A stretch of 64,000 nucleotides of DNA. Origin: Bordetella parapertussis (GTDB taxonomy: Bacteria > Pseudomonadota > Gammaproteobacteria > Burkholderiales > Burkholderiaceae_A). This document shows positions 18,008 to 29,059 of the stretch, one piece after another. Below the pieces are notes generated by a model. That model had not been told where the DNA came from and did not search any database. It worked only from the letters and a program-made list of their open reading frames with translations. The stretch spans positions 21,706 to 85,705 of the forward strand of contig CAMAZF010000008.1 in the NCBI GenBank assembly GCA_945862985.1. The letters run 5' to 3'. Every line of letters starts with the position of its first letter. Positions within the stretch are counted from its first letter, which is position 1. The translations under genes were made by a program, and so were the position numbers.

Positions 18008-20310
18008 ACCGAATGGAGCGCTTTGCGCAAGGCCTTGTGGCTCGAAGTCGGCTCTGGCTGTTCGCCTTTGCGATGCTGACTGTCTTTCTGGGATGGAGTG
18101 CCGCCACAGGGCTGAAGGCTGATGCAGCATTTTCCAAGATGATCCCGCTGGACCATCCCTTTATGAAGGTCTTCACCGAGCATGAGGCCACCTTCGGAGG
18201 GGCGAATCGAATCTTAGTGGCTGTTGCTCCGAAATCGGGCGACCTCTATAACGAGACCAGCCTGAATCTGCTGCGCAAGGTCACCGAAGAGGTCTTCTAC
18301 ATTCAAGGAGTTGAGCGCAGCTCCGTCACATCGCTCTTCACCCCCAATGTCCGCTTCACCGAGGTGGTGGAGGAGGGGTTTCGAGGCGGCAACATCGTTT
18401 CTGCCGATTTCCAGGGCAGGCCCGAGCAGATCGAGCAGGTCCGAGCCAATGTGGCCAAGTCGGATTGGGTGGGTCGCATTGTGACGCGCGACGGCAGTGC
18501 GGCCTTGGTGGCCGCCAGCCTCCAGGAACGGGACCCGCAAACTGGAGCGCGACTCAATCTTCAAGCGGTGGCCGAGGCGCTCGAGGAGATCCGAGCTCGC
18601 CACGAGAACGAGCACCACAGTGTGCACATCATTGGGTTTGCCAAGGCGACGGGTGACATTGCCGACGGTGCTGCGGGCGTCTTGGTGTATTTCGGCGTCG
18701 CGTTTGTCCTGACCTGTGTGCTCCTGCTCGTCTACAACCGATCGGTGGCGCTCACCCTTTACGCCCTGGGCTGCGCCGTGGTTCCTGTGATCTGGCTGCT
18801 GGGCCTCATGCCCCTGCTTGGGCTTGGCCTGGACCCGCTTTCTATCCTGGTCCCCTTCCTCATCTTCTCTATTGCGGTCTCTCATGCCGTCCAGATGACG
18901 GAGGCCTGGAGAACCCAACGCCTGGCCGGACTCGATGCGCCATCCGCCTCGGTGAGCGCCTTCTGCCAGTTGTTGATTCCCGGGTCGGTCGCGCTGTTGG
19001 CGAATGCGCTTGGCTTTGTCGTGATTGCGTTGGTCGACATTGAGATTGTTCGCGAGCTGGCCATCACAGCAACCCTGGGCGTGACCGTCATGATCCTCTC
19101 CAATAAGCTGCTGCTGCCCGCTTTTCTGGCCCTGCGGGCCGGAGTGCCGCCCGCTCGCAGAGAGCAGGCCTTGCTCGAGGGGCTGTGGACGCGACTGGCG
19201 CGCATCGTAGAGAAACGTTTTGCATATGGCGTCATTGGCTTGGGGGTGATCACCCTCGCAGCCGGCGGTTGGATCGCCAAGGATCTTCAGATCGGAGACC
19301 TTGGTCAGGGCGTGCCTGAGCTCCGACCCGATGCTCGATACAACCAAGACACAGCGTTCATCACCGAGCGCTTTGAGATTGGTGTGGATGTGCTTCGCGT
19401 GCTCGCCATGGCGGAGGGCGCAGACTCTCCTTGCGTGCGGCCGGAGGTCATGGACCAGGTCGCCGAGTTTGAGCTTCAGATGCGGCAGAACCCGTCTGTG
19501 GTCTCGGTGTCAGGCTTGGCTGGCTTTGTGGGTCAAGTGTCTCAGGCCTACGCCGAGGGCCATGTCAAGTGGAATGCGGTTCCGCAAGACTCTGCCCAGA
19601 TTGCCCAGGGCGTGGGTGCCGCCACTCGGATGGGCAATGCCCTCATGAACCCAGGCTGCGGCGTGATGCCCATTTCGCTCTACACCACAGACCATCAGGC
19701 TCAGACCATTTCTGCACTGGTGGCGGATGTGCAACGCTTCGCTCAAGCATCTGCAGAATCTGGGGTGCGCTTCGTGCTCGGGCTTGGCAATCTGGCCGTG
19801 ATGGCGGCTACGAATGAGGTGGTTGCAGCAGCCGACCCTTGGGTGAATGCGGCGCTGTTTGGTTCTGTGGCCGTACTCTGCTTGCTGGCCTTTCGGTCTT
19901 GGCGCATCACGCTCTGCATCATTCTTCCTCTGGCCTTGGTCACCGTGCTCTGCAATGCCGTGATGACCTTGCTCGACATTGGCGTGAAGGTGAACACGCT
20001 TCCAGTGGTAGCGCTTGGTGTGGGGGTTGGCGTCGACTATGGCATCTACCTCTTCGAACGCATTCGTCATGCACTCGATGAGGGTCTCGACTTGCAACAG
20101 AGCCTGCTGACTGCCCTTCGCGAACGCGGCGCGGCCAGCACATTCACGGCGGTCACCATGACCTTGTCGGTGCTGACCTGGATGGGATCGTCCCTTCAGT
20201 TTCAGTCCGATATGGGCATCTTGCTTGCCTTCATGTTCCTGGTGAACCTTCTTGGCGCTATTCTGTTGGCACCGGCTCTCGCAGCCTTCCTGGTCTACAA
20301 GCGCAGCTAA
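18004..20310 (+). CDS. MMPL/RND-family transporter
   Basis: 768 residues with two repeats, each a helix, a large periplasmic loop and five or six helices. The RND helix with acidic residue is GVGVGVDYGIYLFERI (about 670), and NKLLLPAFLALRAG ends the first half. Members export lipids or other hydrophobic compounds using the proton gradient. The start at 18004 overlaps the YCF48 stop as ATGA. With DUF1302 (barrel), DUF1329 (possible carrier) and YCF48 it could form a trans-envelope system; the cargo is unknown. Confidence 0.87.
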   Translation: MNRMERFAQGLVARSRLWLFAFAMLTVFLGWSAATGLKADAAFSKMIPLDHPFMKVFTEHEATFGGANRILVAVAPKSGDLYNETSLNLLRKVTEEVFYIQGVERSSVTSLFTPNVRFTEVVEEGFRGGNIVSADFQGRPEQIEQVRANVAKSDWVGRIVTRDGSAALVAASLQERDPQTGARLNLQAVAEALEEIRARHENEHHSVHIIGFAKATGDIADGAAGVLVYFGVAFVLTCVLLLVYNRSVALTLYALGCAVVPVIWLLGLMPLLGLGLDPLSILVPFLIFSIAVSHAVQMTEAWRTQRLAGLDAPSASVSAFCQLLIPGSVALLANALGFVVIALVDIEIVRELAITATLGVTVMILSNKLLLPAFLALRAGVPPARREQALLEGLWTRLARIVEKRFAYGVIGLGVITLAAGGWIAKDLQIGDLGQGVPELRPDARYNQDTAFITERFEIGVDVLRVLAMAEGADSPCVRPEVMDQVAEFELQMRQNPSVVSVSGLAGFVGQVSQAYAEGHVKWNAVPQDSAQIAQGVGAATRMGNALMNPGCGVMPISLYTTDHQAQTISALVADVQRFAQASAESGVRFVLGLGNLAVMAATNEVVAAADPWVNAALFGSVAVLCLLAFRSWRITLCIILPLALVTVLCNAVMTLLDIGVKVNTLPVVALGVGVGVDYGIYLFERIRHALDEGLDLQQSLLTALRERGAASTFTAVTMTLSVLTWMGSSLQFQSDMGILLAFMFLVNLLGAILLAPALAAFLVYKRS

Positions 20311-21528
20311 ATGAAGTGGGTGCTCATCACAGGATGCCTGATTGGCTTCCTGGCTTTTGGTATTCGGTCCAGTTTTGGGCTCTTTGTGGATCCCATTGCC
20401 GGATCTGAGGGCTTCGGATTTGGACGCGAGGCTTTTGCGCTTGGACTGGCGGTTCAGAATCTGGCCTGGGGGGTCGGGCAGCCCATCGCTGGGGCTCTGG
20501 CCGATCGGTTCGGGCCTTGGCGCGTCATTGCCGGCGGTGGTGTGCTGTTCACACTCGGTCTGGTCTCCATGACCGTCGCCTCCGATCCATTCTCGTTTAC
20601 CGTCACCGCTGGGCTCCTGATTGGCCTGGGCATGAGCGGGGCGGGACACAACACCGTGCTGGCTGCCTTCGGGCAGCTCATGCCGCCAGAGCGTCGCGCA
20701 TGGGCCATGGGCCTTTGCACCGCGACGGCGAGCCTGGGGCAATTTCTGGTGGTTCCCATGGGCCAAGGGTTCATCGAGGTCTATGGCTGGGGGGCGGCCG
20801 TCTTGATCATGGCCACTGCCATGGCCACCACCCCGCTCTTGGCCCTGGGCTTGCGCCCCACCCGGCGAGAGGGGCAGCCTGGGTCTGTCCCGCAGACCGC
20901 CACCGCCTCTTGTTTTCAGCAGGCGGTCTCACAGGCTTTCCAGCATCAGAGCTACTGGCTGCTCATCAGTGGCTTCTTTGTCTGCGGCTTTCAGCTGGCC
21001 TTCATCACCATTCACCTGCCTCCCACCTTGATTGATGCGGGCCTCTCGGGCACGGTGGCCAGCTGGTCTATTGCACTGATTGGACTCTTTAATGTGGTGG
21101 GTGGCTACCTCAGTGGCGTGCTGGGTTCACGTTATTCCCGGCGCCTTTTGCTCAGTGGAATCTATGCCTTGCGCGCGTTGGTGACAGTGGCGTTTCTCGT
21201 CTTGCCGATGACGCCTGCCACCGCCTTGTTGTTTGGCGCAAGCATGGGGCTGCTCTGGCTCTCGACCGTCCCTCCCACCATACAGCTGGTGGGTGTCATG
21301 TTTGGCAATCGTTATCTCTCTACCCTCTTTGGCTTCGTTTTTCTCTCGCATCAGATTGGGGCCTTCTTTGGCGTATGGCTGGGCGGGCTGGTTCACACAG
21401 AGACTGGCAGCTACCTTCTGATCTGGTGGGGAAGCGTAGCGCTGGCTGTTTTTGCGGCGGTGGTCCATTTGCCCATCGTTGAACGTCTTGCACACCCGTT
21501 GGTCTCCGCCCCATCGCCTCGCGCTTAG
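20311..21528 (+). CDS. MFS permease (OxlT/monocarboxylate-like)
   Basis: 405 residues with twelve likely helices. The motif-A region GQPIAGALADRFGPWRVI (about residue 58) and VVGGYLSGVLGSRYSRR (about 265) are MFS signatures, and the opening GIRSSFGLFVDPI is typical of the oxalate/formate-type branch. The ATG follows the MMPL TAA without any gap, so it is probably co-translated. The substrate is not predictable; an organic acid from the locus is possible. Confidence 0.82.
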   Translation: MKWVLITGCLIGFLAFGIRSSFGLFVDPIAGSEGFGFGREAFALGLAVQNLAWGVGQPIAGALADRFGPWRVIAGGGVLFTLGLVSMTVASDPFSFTVTAGLLIGLGMSGAGHNTVLAAFGQLMPPERRAWAMGLCTATASLGQFLVVPMGQGFIEVYGWGAAVLIMATAMATTPLLALGLRPTRREGQPGSVPQTATASCFQQAVSQAFQHQSYWLLISGFFVCGFQLAFITIHLPPTLIDAGLSGTVASWSIALIGLFNVVGGYLSGVLGSRYSRRLLLSGIYALRALVTVAFLVLPMTPATALLFGASMGLLWLSTVPPTIQLVGVMFGNRYLSTLFGFVFLSHQIGAFFGVWLGGLVHTETGSYLLIWWGSVALAVFAAVVHLPIVERLAHPLVSAPSPRA

Positions 21529-21895
21529 CCTGATTGCGGCTCTGGCGTTGATGGCGATCCTTCTGTGGAGCTGGGTGCAGGGGCAGCGCACAGAGCCGGT
21601 GTCCACGCTGGTCTGGGGACCATCACTCAAGGATCGCACCGTGCTGGACCTGGGCGCACCCCTGCGTGGAAGGTTTTGGTCTGGCCTCTGGGTGTTGGAG
21701 GCCGATATCCTGACGCGGGATCAGTTGAGAACACGAGGCGCTTGGCTCACCTGGCCCATTCCAAAGGCGGTGGCGAGGATGCCGGGCTGCAGCGGGGAGT
21801 TGCCCAGGCTAGACCAAGTCCATGGCGCCCCGCAGCGTCGGGAACACACGCTTGGGACCGAAATGGTCAATCAGTCCCCATCTGGTCATCGTTGA
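21479..21895 (+). CDS. Possible small membrane protein at the end of the MMPL/MFS operon
   Basis: Open frame of up to about 138 residues overlapping the MFS 3' end. It has one hydrophobic segment LALSLIAALALMAILLWSWV followed by a soluble part (SLKDRTVLDLGAPLRGRFW). Codon third positions are GC-rich across 21530-21800, as in real genes here, and the stretch has no other gene. No start is convincing (TTG 21479 or 21488). The last 87 bases are antisense to the SulP gene, so it may be a real small protein or a decayed remnant. No family recognised. Confidence 0.35.
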   Translation: MNVLHTRWSPPHRLALSLIAALALMAILLWSWVQGQRTEPVSTLVWGPSLKDRTVLDLGAPLRGRFWSGLWVLEADILTRDQLRTRGAWLTWPIPKAVARMPGCSGELPRLDQVHGAPQRREHTLGTEMVNQSPSGHR

Positions 21896-23491
21896 GAGCA
21901 CGACGGGTTGAATGTGCGTCAGGCGCAGCTCAATGTTTCTTGCGGCCAGGGTCTCATCTAAGGTTTTGATGGCATCAATGCCTGTGCTGTCGATGGCCAG
22001 CAGGGCGCTCAGGTCGAGGACGACCACTGGCGCAAAAGCACGTTTGGTGTCCAGAAAGGGCTCGAGCTTACTGACGGCACCGAAAAACAGGACGCCTGAG
22101 ACACGCAAGACTTCGACACGTTCGTTGTGAAGCCGCTCTGCATCGAGCTCGGGCTGGGTGATGGGCTCTACCCGGGTGAGCTGGGACATACGACGAATGA
22201 AAAAGACCGCAGCCAGCAAGAGACCCACTTCCACGGCGACGGTGATGTCGATGATCACGGTGAGTGCGAAGGTGGTGAGCAGGGTGATCCGATACGGCAT
22301 GCTGTAGATCTTGAGGTCTCTGAATGACTGCCAGTCCCCCATGTTGTAAGCCACCACGAGTGCGACTGCGGCGAGGGAGACCAGTGGAATCTCTTCGGCC
22401 AGAGGGGCTGCACCCAGCACAATCACCAGCAGCGTGAGGGCGTGAATGATGCCGGCGATCGGGGTTTTGGCCCCTGAGCGAATGTTGGTGACGGTCCTGG
22501 CGATGGTGCCCGTTGCACAGAATCCGCCAAAGAGGGGGCTCGCCATGTTGGCAATGCCTTGTGCCATGAGCTCTTGATTTGGGTCGTGACGCTCTTTGTG
22601 CAGACCGTCGGCCACTCGGGCACAGAGCAGAGATTCAATCGCACCCAGTAGCGCGATGGTCAAAATAGGGGCGAGCAGGAACTGGACGGTCGACCAGTTC
22701 AGCTCGGGCAACTCCGGACTGGGAAGCCCCGTTGGAATGGCACCAAATCGGTCTCCCACGGTTTCGATGGGGAGGCTCATGAAGCTCACAAGTAGGGTGC
22801 TTGCCACAATGGCGACGAGGCTGCCTGGCATTCGAGAGAATGCGCGGCTCAGTGGTCCACCCTGCGCATGGTTGCTGGCAGGCCAGAGCAGAATCGTCAC
22901 GAGGCAGCCGACTCCCAGCAGCAAGGTTTCGACATGCAGGCTGGGCAACGCGTGCCAGAGGGCCTCGCACTTGGCAAAGAATTCTGCCGGGAGCGCAGGC
23001 CCCTTGAGCCCGAAGAACTCCTTCACTTGCGAGAGTGCAATCAGCACGGCAATGCCGCTGGTGAAGCCACTCACGATCGATACTGGAATGAGACGGATGA
23101 GCCCGCCCAGGCGAAATGCGCCCATGGCGACCATCAGTACGCCGGCACAGGCCGTTGCAATGAGCAGGTTAGGAACGCCGTATCGCTCGACGATGGCATA
23201 GACCACCACAATGAATGCACCAGCGGGACCCCCAATCTGAACGGACGACCCCCCGAGTGCAGAGATGAGAAAGCCCGCAATGATGGCTGTAAAGAGCCCG
23301 GACTGCGGAGGCAGGCCAGAGGCAATGGCGAAGGTCATTGCAAGGGGCAGAGCCACAAAGCCCACCGTGACACCCGCAGAGAGGTCAGCCAGGAAGGTCT
23401 TACGCGAATAACCCGCGAGATGATCGAGGAGTCTTGGCCTGAAACCCTCTTGCAGACGGGAAAGCAGAGATGAGATGGATTGCTGTGCCAT
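21809..23491 (-). CDS. SulP-family anion transporter with STAS domain
   Basis: 560 residues. The SulP signature region SAGVTVGFVALPLAMTFAIA (about 33-52) and GLFTAIIAGFLISALGGS follow the N-terminus; a C-terminal STAS domain (about 440-555) has VLDLSALLAIDSTGIDAI. The family carries sulfate, bicarbonate or dicarboxylates; substrate unknown. The frame is open 101 codons further upstream, but MAQQSISSLLSRL at 23491 is the normal N-terminus. The start lies 9 bases from that of the divergent MFS gene. Confidence 0.88.
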   Translation of the reverse strand: MAQQSISSLLSRLQEGFRPRLLDHLAGYSRKTFLADLSAGVTVGFVALPLAMTFAIASGLPPQSGLFTAIIAGFLISALGGSSVQIGGPAGAFIVVVYAIVERYGVPNLLIATACAGVLMVAMGAFRLGGLIRLIPVSIVSGFTSGIAVLIALSQVKEFFGLKGPALPAEFFAKCEALWHALPSLHVETLLLGVGCLVTILLWPASNHAQGGPLSRAFSRMPGSLVAIVASTLLVSFMSLPIETVGDRFGAIPTGLPSPELPELNWSTVQFLLAPILTIALLGAIESLLCARVADGLHKERHDPNQELMAQGIANMASPLFGGFCATGTIARTVTNIRSGAKTPIAGIIHALTLLVIVLGAAPLAEEIPLVSLAAVALVVAYNMGDWQSFRDLKIYSMPYRITLLTTFALTVIIDITVAVEVGLLLAAVFFIRRMSQLTRVEPITQPELDAERLHNERVEVLRVSGVLFFGAVSKLEPFLDTKRAFAPVVVLDLSALLAIDSTGIDAIKTLDETLAARNIELRLTHIQPVVLSTMTRWGLIDHFGPKRVFPTLRGAMDLV

Positions 23492-23500
23492 GATGAGCGG

Positions 23501-24748
23501 GTGCTTACTCCTGCCAGCATACTCCTCGCTCACATTCTGTCCATGCTCGGATTCTCCAGTTACGCGGTCACGCTGCTGGAATTGAAGGCCCTTTGGTCGA
23601 TCTCGAACACGGTTTCTGGCTTGATTGCCAGTGGCTTCTTTCTCGGCTACATGCTGTTCGTCTCGATGTGGAACGCCATGACCGATCGACGGGATGCTCG
23701 GCAGGTTTACACAGTCGGTGGTCTGCTGACGGCCTCTGGCAGCCTCGGGTTTGCCTTTTTTGCACATGGACCCGTCTCGGCCTTTCTCTTTCAATTGCTT
23801 TTGGGCGCAGGCGTGTCTGCCACCTACATGCCCGGGCTGCGCATGCTTTCAGAGCGGTTGAGTGGTCGAACCCAGGCGCGATTTGTGTCCTTCTACACGG
23901 CCTTCTTCGGCATCGGTGTGGGTGGATCCCTGCTCTTGGCGGGCTGGGCGAGTGAGGTCTTGGGCTGGAGATGGGCCTTCGGTTTGGCGTCTCTTGGTCC
24001 CATCGCCGCAGTGGCCCTGGTGTTGTGGGCCACGCGCGCAGATCCGTTCAAGCCGGTCTTACCGCCCCCCGGAGGGTCTCTGGGCTGGATCCAAGTGATT
24101 TTCCCAGTGGCAGCATGGCGAGAGGCCATGAAGGATCGTGCAGTGGCCGGATACACGATCGGATATGCAGTCCACTGCCTTGAGCTCTTTGCGGCACGCT
24201 CGTGGACGGTTGCTTTCCTCAGCTTCGCCATAGCCCTTCAGGCTGATGTGCCAATGTGGTCGGCAGCGACGCTGGCCGCTCTGGTGAACCTGGTGTCTGT
24301 TCCTTCTTCCATTCTGGGAAATGAGGTGGCCATGCGCATCGGCCGACGGGCGTGGATTGTGCTCGTCATGGCCTCAGGCAGCCTCGTCGGCGTCATCATG
24401 AGCCTGATGGTGGGTCTGCCTTGGTGGATGGTCACGCTGGTGGTGGGGCTGCACTCCATTCTCATCATGGCGGATTCTGCGAGCCTGACCGCTGGATTGG
24501 TCTCCTCTGTCCCCGCTCATGTCAAAGGCGCCGCCTTTGGGTTCTACTCGCTGCTCGGCTTTGGAGCAGGGGCCATCGGCCCAGCTCTCTTTGGCGTCGC
24601 GCTCGACTTTGCGGGCGGTGGGCAGTTGCCCTCTGCCTGGGCCATCGCATTTCTGGTTTGTGGTCTGGGCTGTCTCGCCTATCCCATCATGGACCGTCGA
24701 CTCTTCGGTGGGAGTCCCTTTGAGTCAGAGGCGCGAAGGTCTGCCTAG
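23501..24748 (+). CDS. MFS permease
   Basis: 415 residues from a GTG at 23501, chosen because it keeps the complete first helix ([20 protein letters not shown]); an ATG at 23542 would cut it in half. MFS features are [19 protein letters not shown] between helices 2 and 3 and [20 protein letters not shown] in the C-terminal half. Substrate unknown. The last base quartet CTAG is shared with the stop codon of the convergent ppc gene. Confidence 0.78.
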   Translation: MLTPASILLAHILSMLGFSSYAVTLLELKALWSISNTVSGLIASGFFLGYMLFVSMWNAMTDRRDARQVYTVGGLLTASGSLGFAFFAHGPVSAFLFQLLLGAGVSATYMPGLRMLSERLSGRTQARFVSFYTAFFGIGVGGSLLLAGWASEVLGWRWAFGLASLGPIAAVALVLWATRADPFKPVLPPPGGSLGWIQVIFPVAAWREAMKDRAVAGYTIGYAVHCLELFAARSWTVAFLSFAIALQADVPMWSAATLAALVNLVSVPSSILGNEVAMRIGRRAWIVLVMASGSLVGVIMSLMVGLPWWMVTLVVGLHSILIMADSASLTAGLVSSVPAHVKGAAFGFYSLLGFGAGAIGPALFGVALDFAGGGQLPSAWAIAFLVCGLGCLAYPIMDRRLFGGSPFESEARRSA

Positions 24749-27492
24749 CCCGTATTGCGCAGGCCTGCTGCCACGCCGTTGATGGAGATGTGGATGCCGC
24801 GCTGAATCCGCTCATCATGCTGACCCTCACGCCAGCGACGAATCAGCTCGACTTGAAGGTGATTGAGCGGGTCGAGGTAAGGGAATCGATGGCGAATGGA
24901 TTCGGCTAACACGGGGTTCGAGGCGAGGCGCGTTTTGCTGCCAGTCAGCAGGTCGATGGCCTTGACGGTCTTGAGCCACTCCTGCTCGATGAGGTTGAAG
25001 ATCCGTTTGGAGAGCTTCTGGTCTGGCACCAGGCTGGCGTAATGGCGCGCGACACTGAGGTCGGCCTTGGCCAGCACCATATCGACATTGGACACCACAG
25101 CAGCAAAGAATGGCCATTGCGCCACCATCTGCAGGAGCAACGCACGGTTGGCCTTTGGCGATTCGGCCAAGAGGACGTCGACTGCACTTCCGAGCCCAAA
25201 CCATCCCGGAAGATTGATGCGGCTCTGGCCCCATGAGAAACCCCAGGGGATGGCTCGAAGGCTCTCAATCCGCTTGGGTTTTCCTCCTTGCCCGGGACGA
25301 GAGGCAGGACGTGAACCAATGTTGAGCTCAGCGATCTCTGAGATGGGTGTCGCGGCGAAGAAGTAGTCGGCGAAGCCTTCAGTCTCATAGACCACCGCTC
25401 GATAGGCGCGTCGACTCTCATCGCTCATGCGCTGGGCGGCCTGCCGGAAGGAAGGCGGTAGTTCACCACGCTCGGGCAAGAGGCTGGCCTCGAGCATGGC
25501 TGCAACCAGGGTCTCCAGGTTCCGACGGCCAATCGTGGGGTCGGCATACTTGCTGCTGATCACCTCGCCTTGCTCGGTCAGCCGAATCTGCCCGTTGACG
25601 GTGCCCGGAGCCTGCGCGCGAATGGCTTGAAAGCTCGGCCCCCCTCCACGTCCAACCGTTCCCCCACGCCCATGAAAAAGACGCAGCGTGAGGCCCTTGC
25701 GCGAATGGAAGAAGCCGACCAGTTCTTCGGACGCCTGATAGAGCGACCAGGTGCTGCAGAAGACTCCGCCGTCTTTGTTGCTGTCAGAGTAGCCGAGCAT
25801 GATGTCTTGCACGCCACCGCTGCGTTTGATGAGGGCTTCCACTCCGGAGAGTTGATAGAACTCCCTCATGATGGGTTCGGCCCGCTCCAAGTCGTCAATG
25901 GTCTCAAAGAGCGGAACCACAATCAGCCCCAGCCGACCGCGTTGAAGCGTGCCCTGCATGAGGCCACTCTCTTTTTGCAGGACCATGGCCTCGAGCAGGT
26001 CACTCACGCTCTCGGTATGGCTGATGATGCCGTGGCGCATGAGGCTCGGCCCAAACGCCTCCCGAAGCGCTGCCGCCTTTTCAAAAATGGCGAGCTCAGA
26101 CTGCACCAGCGGGCTGTACTCGGCACCGAGTACACGCAGAGGACGAGGGTCCCGTAGGAGACCGAGCAGCAGTTCGCGGCGGTCCGTCTCAGACAGCGCG
26201 CTGTAGTCCTGACAGACCTCAGCCACCCGCAGGAGCTCAGCCAGGGTGGCTTCATGGATATCGGAGCTCTGGCGCAGGTCAATGGTGGCGAGATGGAAGC
26301 CGAAGGTCTCAGCTGCTCGTATAAGGGGCTGAAGCCGATCCTCTGCAAGCCGACGGCCCTTGTGGCGGAGCAGTGCGGCCTCTACGGTACGCAGATCATC
26401 GACGAACTCCGTGACATCCACATAAGGGACCGATGGAGAGACCGCATGCCGAAGGGCCTCAGTCCCTGTGAGGTGTGTGAGCGTTGCAGCCAGTCGAGCA
26501 TAGACTCCAATGAGGGCCTGCCGATACGGCTCGTCACTGCGATGTTGACTGGGGTCTTGCGCGCGTTCTGCCAGGTCCTCTAAGGCTGGTGTGGATCCGC
26601 GAAGCAGACGAGAGACCGAGAGCTCAGCTCCAAGGGTATGGACCTCGACGAGGTAGTGCCGAAGGATGGTCTCGGCATGCCGCTTGACGGAGAAGTCGAG
26701 GGTCTCAGCCGTGACGTTGGGATTGCCGTCTCGATCGCCTCCGATCCAGTTCCCCATCTGCAGGAACCGGGGAACCTGGCGAGCACCCAGGCGGGATTCG
26801 AGTTCGGCGTAGAGACGCGGAATCTCGGGGATGAAGGTGGTTTTGTAGAACGAGAGTGCGTTCTCAATCTCATCACGAACCTGCAGCTTGGAGGTCCGCA
26901 GCATTCGGGTCTGCCAGAGTTGGGTGATGCGTGCACGCAGTCTGCGGTCGTTTTCCTCGAGCGCTGTACCCCGCTGGTTATGCTCTAGGTTGGAGCGTTC
27001 GAGCAACAAGGCCGCAATGTCTCGCTCCGCATCGAGCACACTTTTTCGCTGGACCTCGGTGGGATGCGCGGTGAGCACTGGGGATACATGGGCGCGCTTG
27101 AGCAAGTCTTTGACCTGCCCCGCATCCACTCCCGATTGGCGCAGGACGTAAAGCGCATGTCCCAGCGTTCCAGGAGGCTGCTTTGCATCTTCGAGCGCTC
27201 CGGCCCCTTCAGCCTCTCGAAGTCGCGCGAGGTCTTCCACAATGTTGGCAAGGTGAGAGAAATAGCTGAACGCGCGGATGACCGTGACGGTCTGCTCCGG
27301 CGTGAGGCGTTTGAGCGCTCGGTCAAGCGCCTGCGCCGCCCCGGGCTCACCTCGGCCTCGGGTGGCCACACTCAGTTGTCGAATGCGCTCGACGAGGGTG
27401 TAGGTGGCTTCGCCTTCTTGTTCTTTCAGGGTGTCGCCGAGAAGGCGACCGAGGTACCGAATCTGGTCACGAATGAGGCTCATGGGCAGCAT
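24745..27492 (-). CDS. ppc: Phosphoenolpyruvate carboxylase
   Basis: 915 residues. Active-site motifs are [13 protein letters not shown] (His, about residue 140), [11 protein letters not shown] (about 255), [10 protein letters not shown] (about 565) and [15 protein letters not shown] (about 600); the C-terminus [14 protein letters not shown] is the conserved end. It makes oxaloacetate from PEP and bicarbonate. It is last in the Entner-Doudoroff operon, 7 bases after pgi, so replenishing the TCA cycle is tied to glucose breakdown. Start is ATG 27492 or 27483; neither has a good ribosome site. The stop shares CTAG with the convergent MFS. Confidence 0.95.
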   Translation of the reverse strand: MLPMSLIRDQIRYLGRLLGDTLKEQEGEATYTLVERIRQLSVATRGRGEPGAAQALDRALKRLTPEQTVTVIRAFSYFSHLANIVEDLARLREAEGAGALEDAKQPPGTLGHALYVLRQSGVDAGQVKDLLKRAHVSPVLTAHPTEVQRKSVLDAERDIAALLLERSNLEHNQRGTALEENDRRLRARITQLWQTRMLRTSKLQVRDEIENALSFYKTTFIPEIPRLYAELESRLGARQVPRFLQMGNWIGGDRDGNPNVTAETLDFSVKRHAETILRHYLVEVHTLGAELSVSRLLRGSTPALEDLAERAQDPSQHRSDEPYRQALIGVYARLAATLTHLTGTEALRHAVSPSVPYVDVTEFVDDLRTVEAALLRHKGRRLAEDRLQPLIRAAETFGFHLATIDLRQSSDIHEATLAELLRVAEVCQDYSALSETDRRELLLGLLRDPRPLRVLGAEYSPLVQSELAIFEKAAALREAFGPSLMRHGIISHTESVSDLLEAMVLQKESGLMQGTLQRGRLGLIVVPLFETIDDLERAEPIMREFYQLSGVEALIKRSGGVQDIMLGYSDSNKDGGVFCSTWSLYQASEELVGFFHSRKGLTLRLFHGRGGTVGRGGGPSFQAIRAQAPGTVNGQIRLTEQGEVISSKYADPTIGRRNLETLVAAMLEASLLPERGELPPSFRQAAQRMSDESRRAYRAVVYETEGFADYFFAATPISEIAELNIGSRPASRPGQGGKPKRIESLRAIPWGFSWGQSRINLPGWFGLGSAVDVLLAESPKANRALLLQMVAQWPFFAAVVSNVDMVLAKADLSVARHYASLVPDQKLSKRIFNLIEQEWLKTVKAIDLLTGSKTRLASNPVLAESIRHRFPYLDPLNHLQVELIRRWREGQHDERIQRGIHISINGVAAGLRNTG

Positions 27493-27499
27493 ACTAGGG

Positions 27500-29038
27500 T
27501 TAACCCCAGCGCTTGGCAATGACCTTGCCGAGCTCAACCCCCCACTGATCGTAGGCGCAGATATTCCAAATGGCCGCTTGGGTAAAGACCTTGTGCTCGT
27601 AGAGCGCAATGAGTGCGCCCAATGCGCCCGGGGTGAGCCCATCATCCAGACTGATCAGACTGGAGGGGCGCTCACCTGGATAGCTTCGATGGGGTGTCAA
27701 GCGCTCAATGTCTGAAGGCGCGAGCCCCTGTGCAGCGAGTGCCTCACGCGTCTGGGCCTCCGGCCTCCCCAAGGCCAAAGCCTCTTGCTGAGCGCGAAGG
27801 TTGATGTTGACCACGTGGCGGTGAATGGATGCTCTGGGCATCTCAGGGTCATCGTTTTGTACGCCGATGAAATCGACGGGAATGGCGTCAGTGCCCTGGT
27901 GCAGCAACTGAAAGTAGGCGTGCTGTCCGTCAATGCCTAGGCCGCCCCAGAGCACAGGGGCGGTTCCGACTGCGCTGAGGCGTCCATCGCGCTGGACGCG
28001 CTTGCCATTTGACTCCATCTCGAGCTGTTGAAGAAACGGGGTGAAGAGGCGGAGTCGAAAGTCATAACAGACCACCGCGTGACTGCTGGACTGCAGGAAA
28101 TTGCGATTCCAGATTCCGAGCAGGGCGAGCAGTTGAGGTAGGTTCTCACTGGTTGGTGCTTGGAGAAAATGCTGGTCCATGGCGGACGCGCCCTTGAGGA
28201 AGGCGCGGAATCCACTGGAACCGATGTGCAGGGCGAGGGGAAGTCCGATGGCCGCCCAGACCGATGTGCGACCACCGACCCAGTCCCAGAATAAAAAGCA
28301 TCGATCAGCAGAGAATCCCTGCGCGAGGGCGAGTCCTTCCGCTGCCGTGACTGCAACGAATGCTTTCATGGCGTCGCCTTCGGTCACACCCGAGGTCTTG
28401 ACCCACTCGAGCGCGGTGCCAAAGAGGGTCAGAGTCTCTTGGGTGGTGAAGGTCTTGGACTGAATGATGAAGAGCGTGCGAAGGGGGTCGAGCTGCTCGA
28501 GGGCCTGGGCAATACACCATGGGTCCGGATTCGAAACGAAGGTGACGGGGAGCGAGGAGGCAGCCGCTGGACCCAGCGCCTCACAGGCCATGCGTGGGCC
28601 AAGGTCAGAGCCCCCGATGCCAATGTTGACCACGTGAGTGAAAGCGAGGCCGGTCGGGCCCAGCACGGATCCGGATCGGACAGCGTCTGCAAACGCCAGA
28701 AACCGCTCACGCTGATGCGCAACAGACTGGGCGAGTGATTCTCCCCAAGGGTTGGCCTGCGTCTCATCCCCGCGTAAGGCCATATGCAAGACGGCCCGGT
28801 CCTCTGTGGTGTTGATGCGTTCGCCCTGGGCCATGGCCATGGCTTGATCTGCCACACCTGCCTCTTGCGCGAGCGCGAGGAGGGACGAGAGGATAGAGGG
28901 ACTCACTCGCTGCAGCGAATAGTCCAGGCGAATCCCGCAGGTGCTCTGGCTCAGTGACTTTGGAACATGAAGGCTGGGGATTTCATGGGCGAGTGTGCTG
29001 AGTCGGGACCAGGAGGGCAGCTGTGTGGGGCAGGTCAT
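27500..29038 (-). CDS. pgi: Glucose-6-phosphate isomerase
   Basis: 512 residues, a little short for the family (about 550 in E. coli). Motifs are [16 protein letters not shown] (about 135), [14 protein letters not shown] (about 190), [19 protein letters not shown] (about 250) and the C-terminal catalytic Lys region [26 protein letters not shown]. It interconverts glucose-6-P and fructose-6-P. In an operon with zwf/edd/eda it can recycle fructose-6-P into the Entner-Doudoroff route. It lies 21 bases after eda. Confidence 0.95.
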   Translation of the reverse strand: MTCPTQLPSWSRLSTLAHEIPSLHVPKSLSQSTCGIRLDYSLQRVSPSILSSLLALAQEAGVADQAMAMAQGERINTTEDRAVLHMALRGDETQANPWGESLAQSVAHQRERFLAFADAVRSGSVLGPTGLAFTHVVNIGIGGSDLGPRMACEALGPAAASSLPVTFVSNPDPWCIAQALEQLDPLRTLFIIQSKTFTTQETLTLFGTALEWVKTSGVTEGDAMKAFVAVTAAEGLALAQGFSADRCFLFWDWVGGRTSVWAAIGLPLALHIGSSGFRAFLKGASAMDQHFLQAPTSENLPQLLALLGIWNRNFLQSSSHAVVCYDFRLRLFTPFLQQLEMESNGKRVQRDGRLSAVGTAPVLWGGLGIDGQHAYFQLLHQGTDAIPVDFIGVQNDDPEMPRASIHRHVVNINLRAQQEALALGRPEAQTREALAAQGLAPSDIERLTPHRSYPGERPSSLISLDDGLTPGALGALIALYEHKVFTQAAIWNICAYDQWGVELGKVIAKRWG

Positions 29039-29059
29039 GGGTCTAAGGGGGGCGAGGGT

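Noticed and set aside
18214..19347. Open frame of 377 codons on the minus strand
   Set aside because: Antisense to the MMPL gene, low-complexity polar translation, no start signal.
19510..20766. Long open frame (418 codons) on the minus strand
   Set aside because: It is antisense to the MMPL and MFS genes and its translation is rich in His, Gln and Arg without any family motif; it is a GC-bias shadow.
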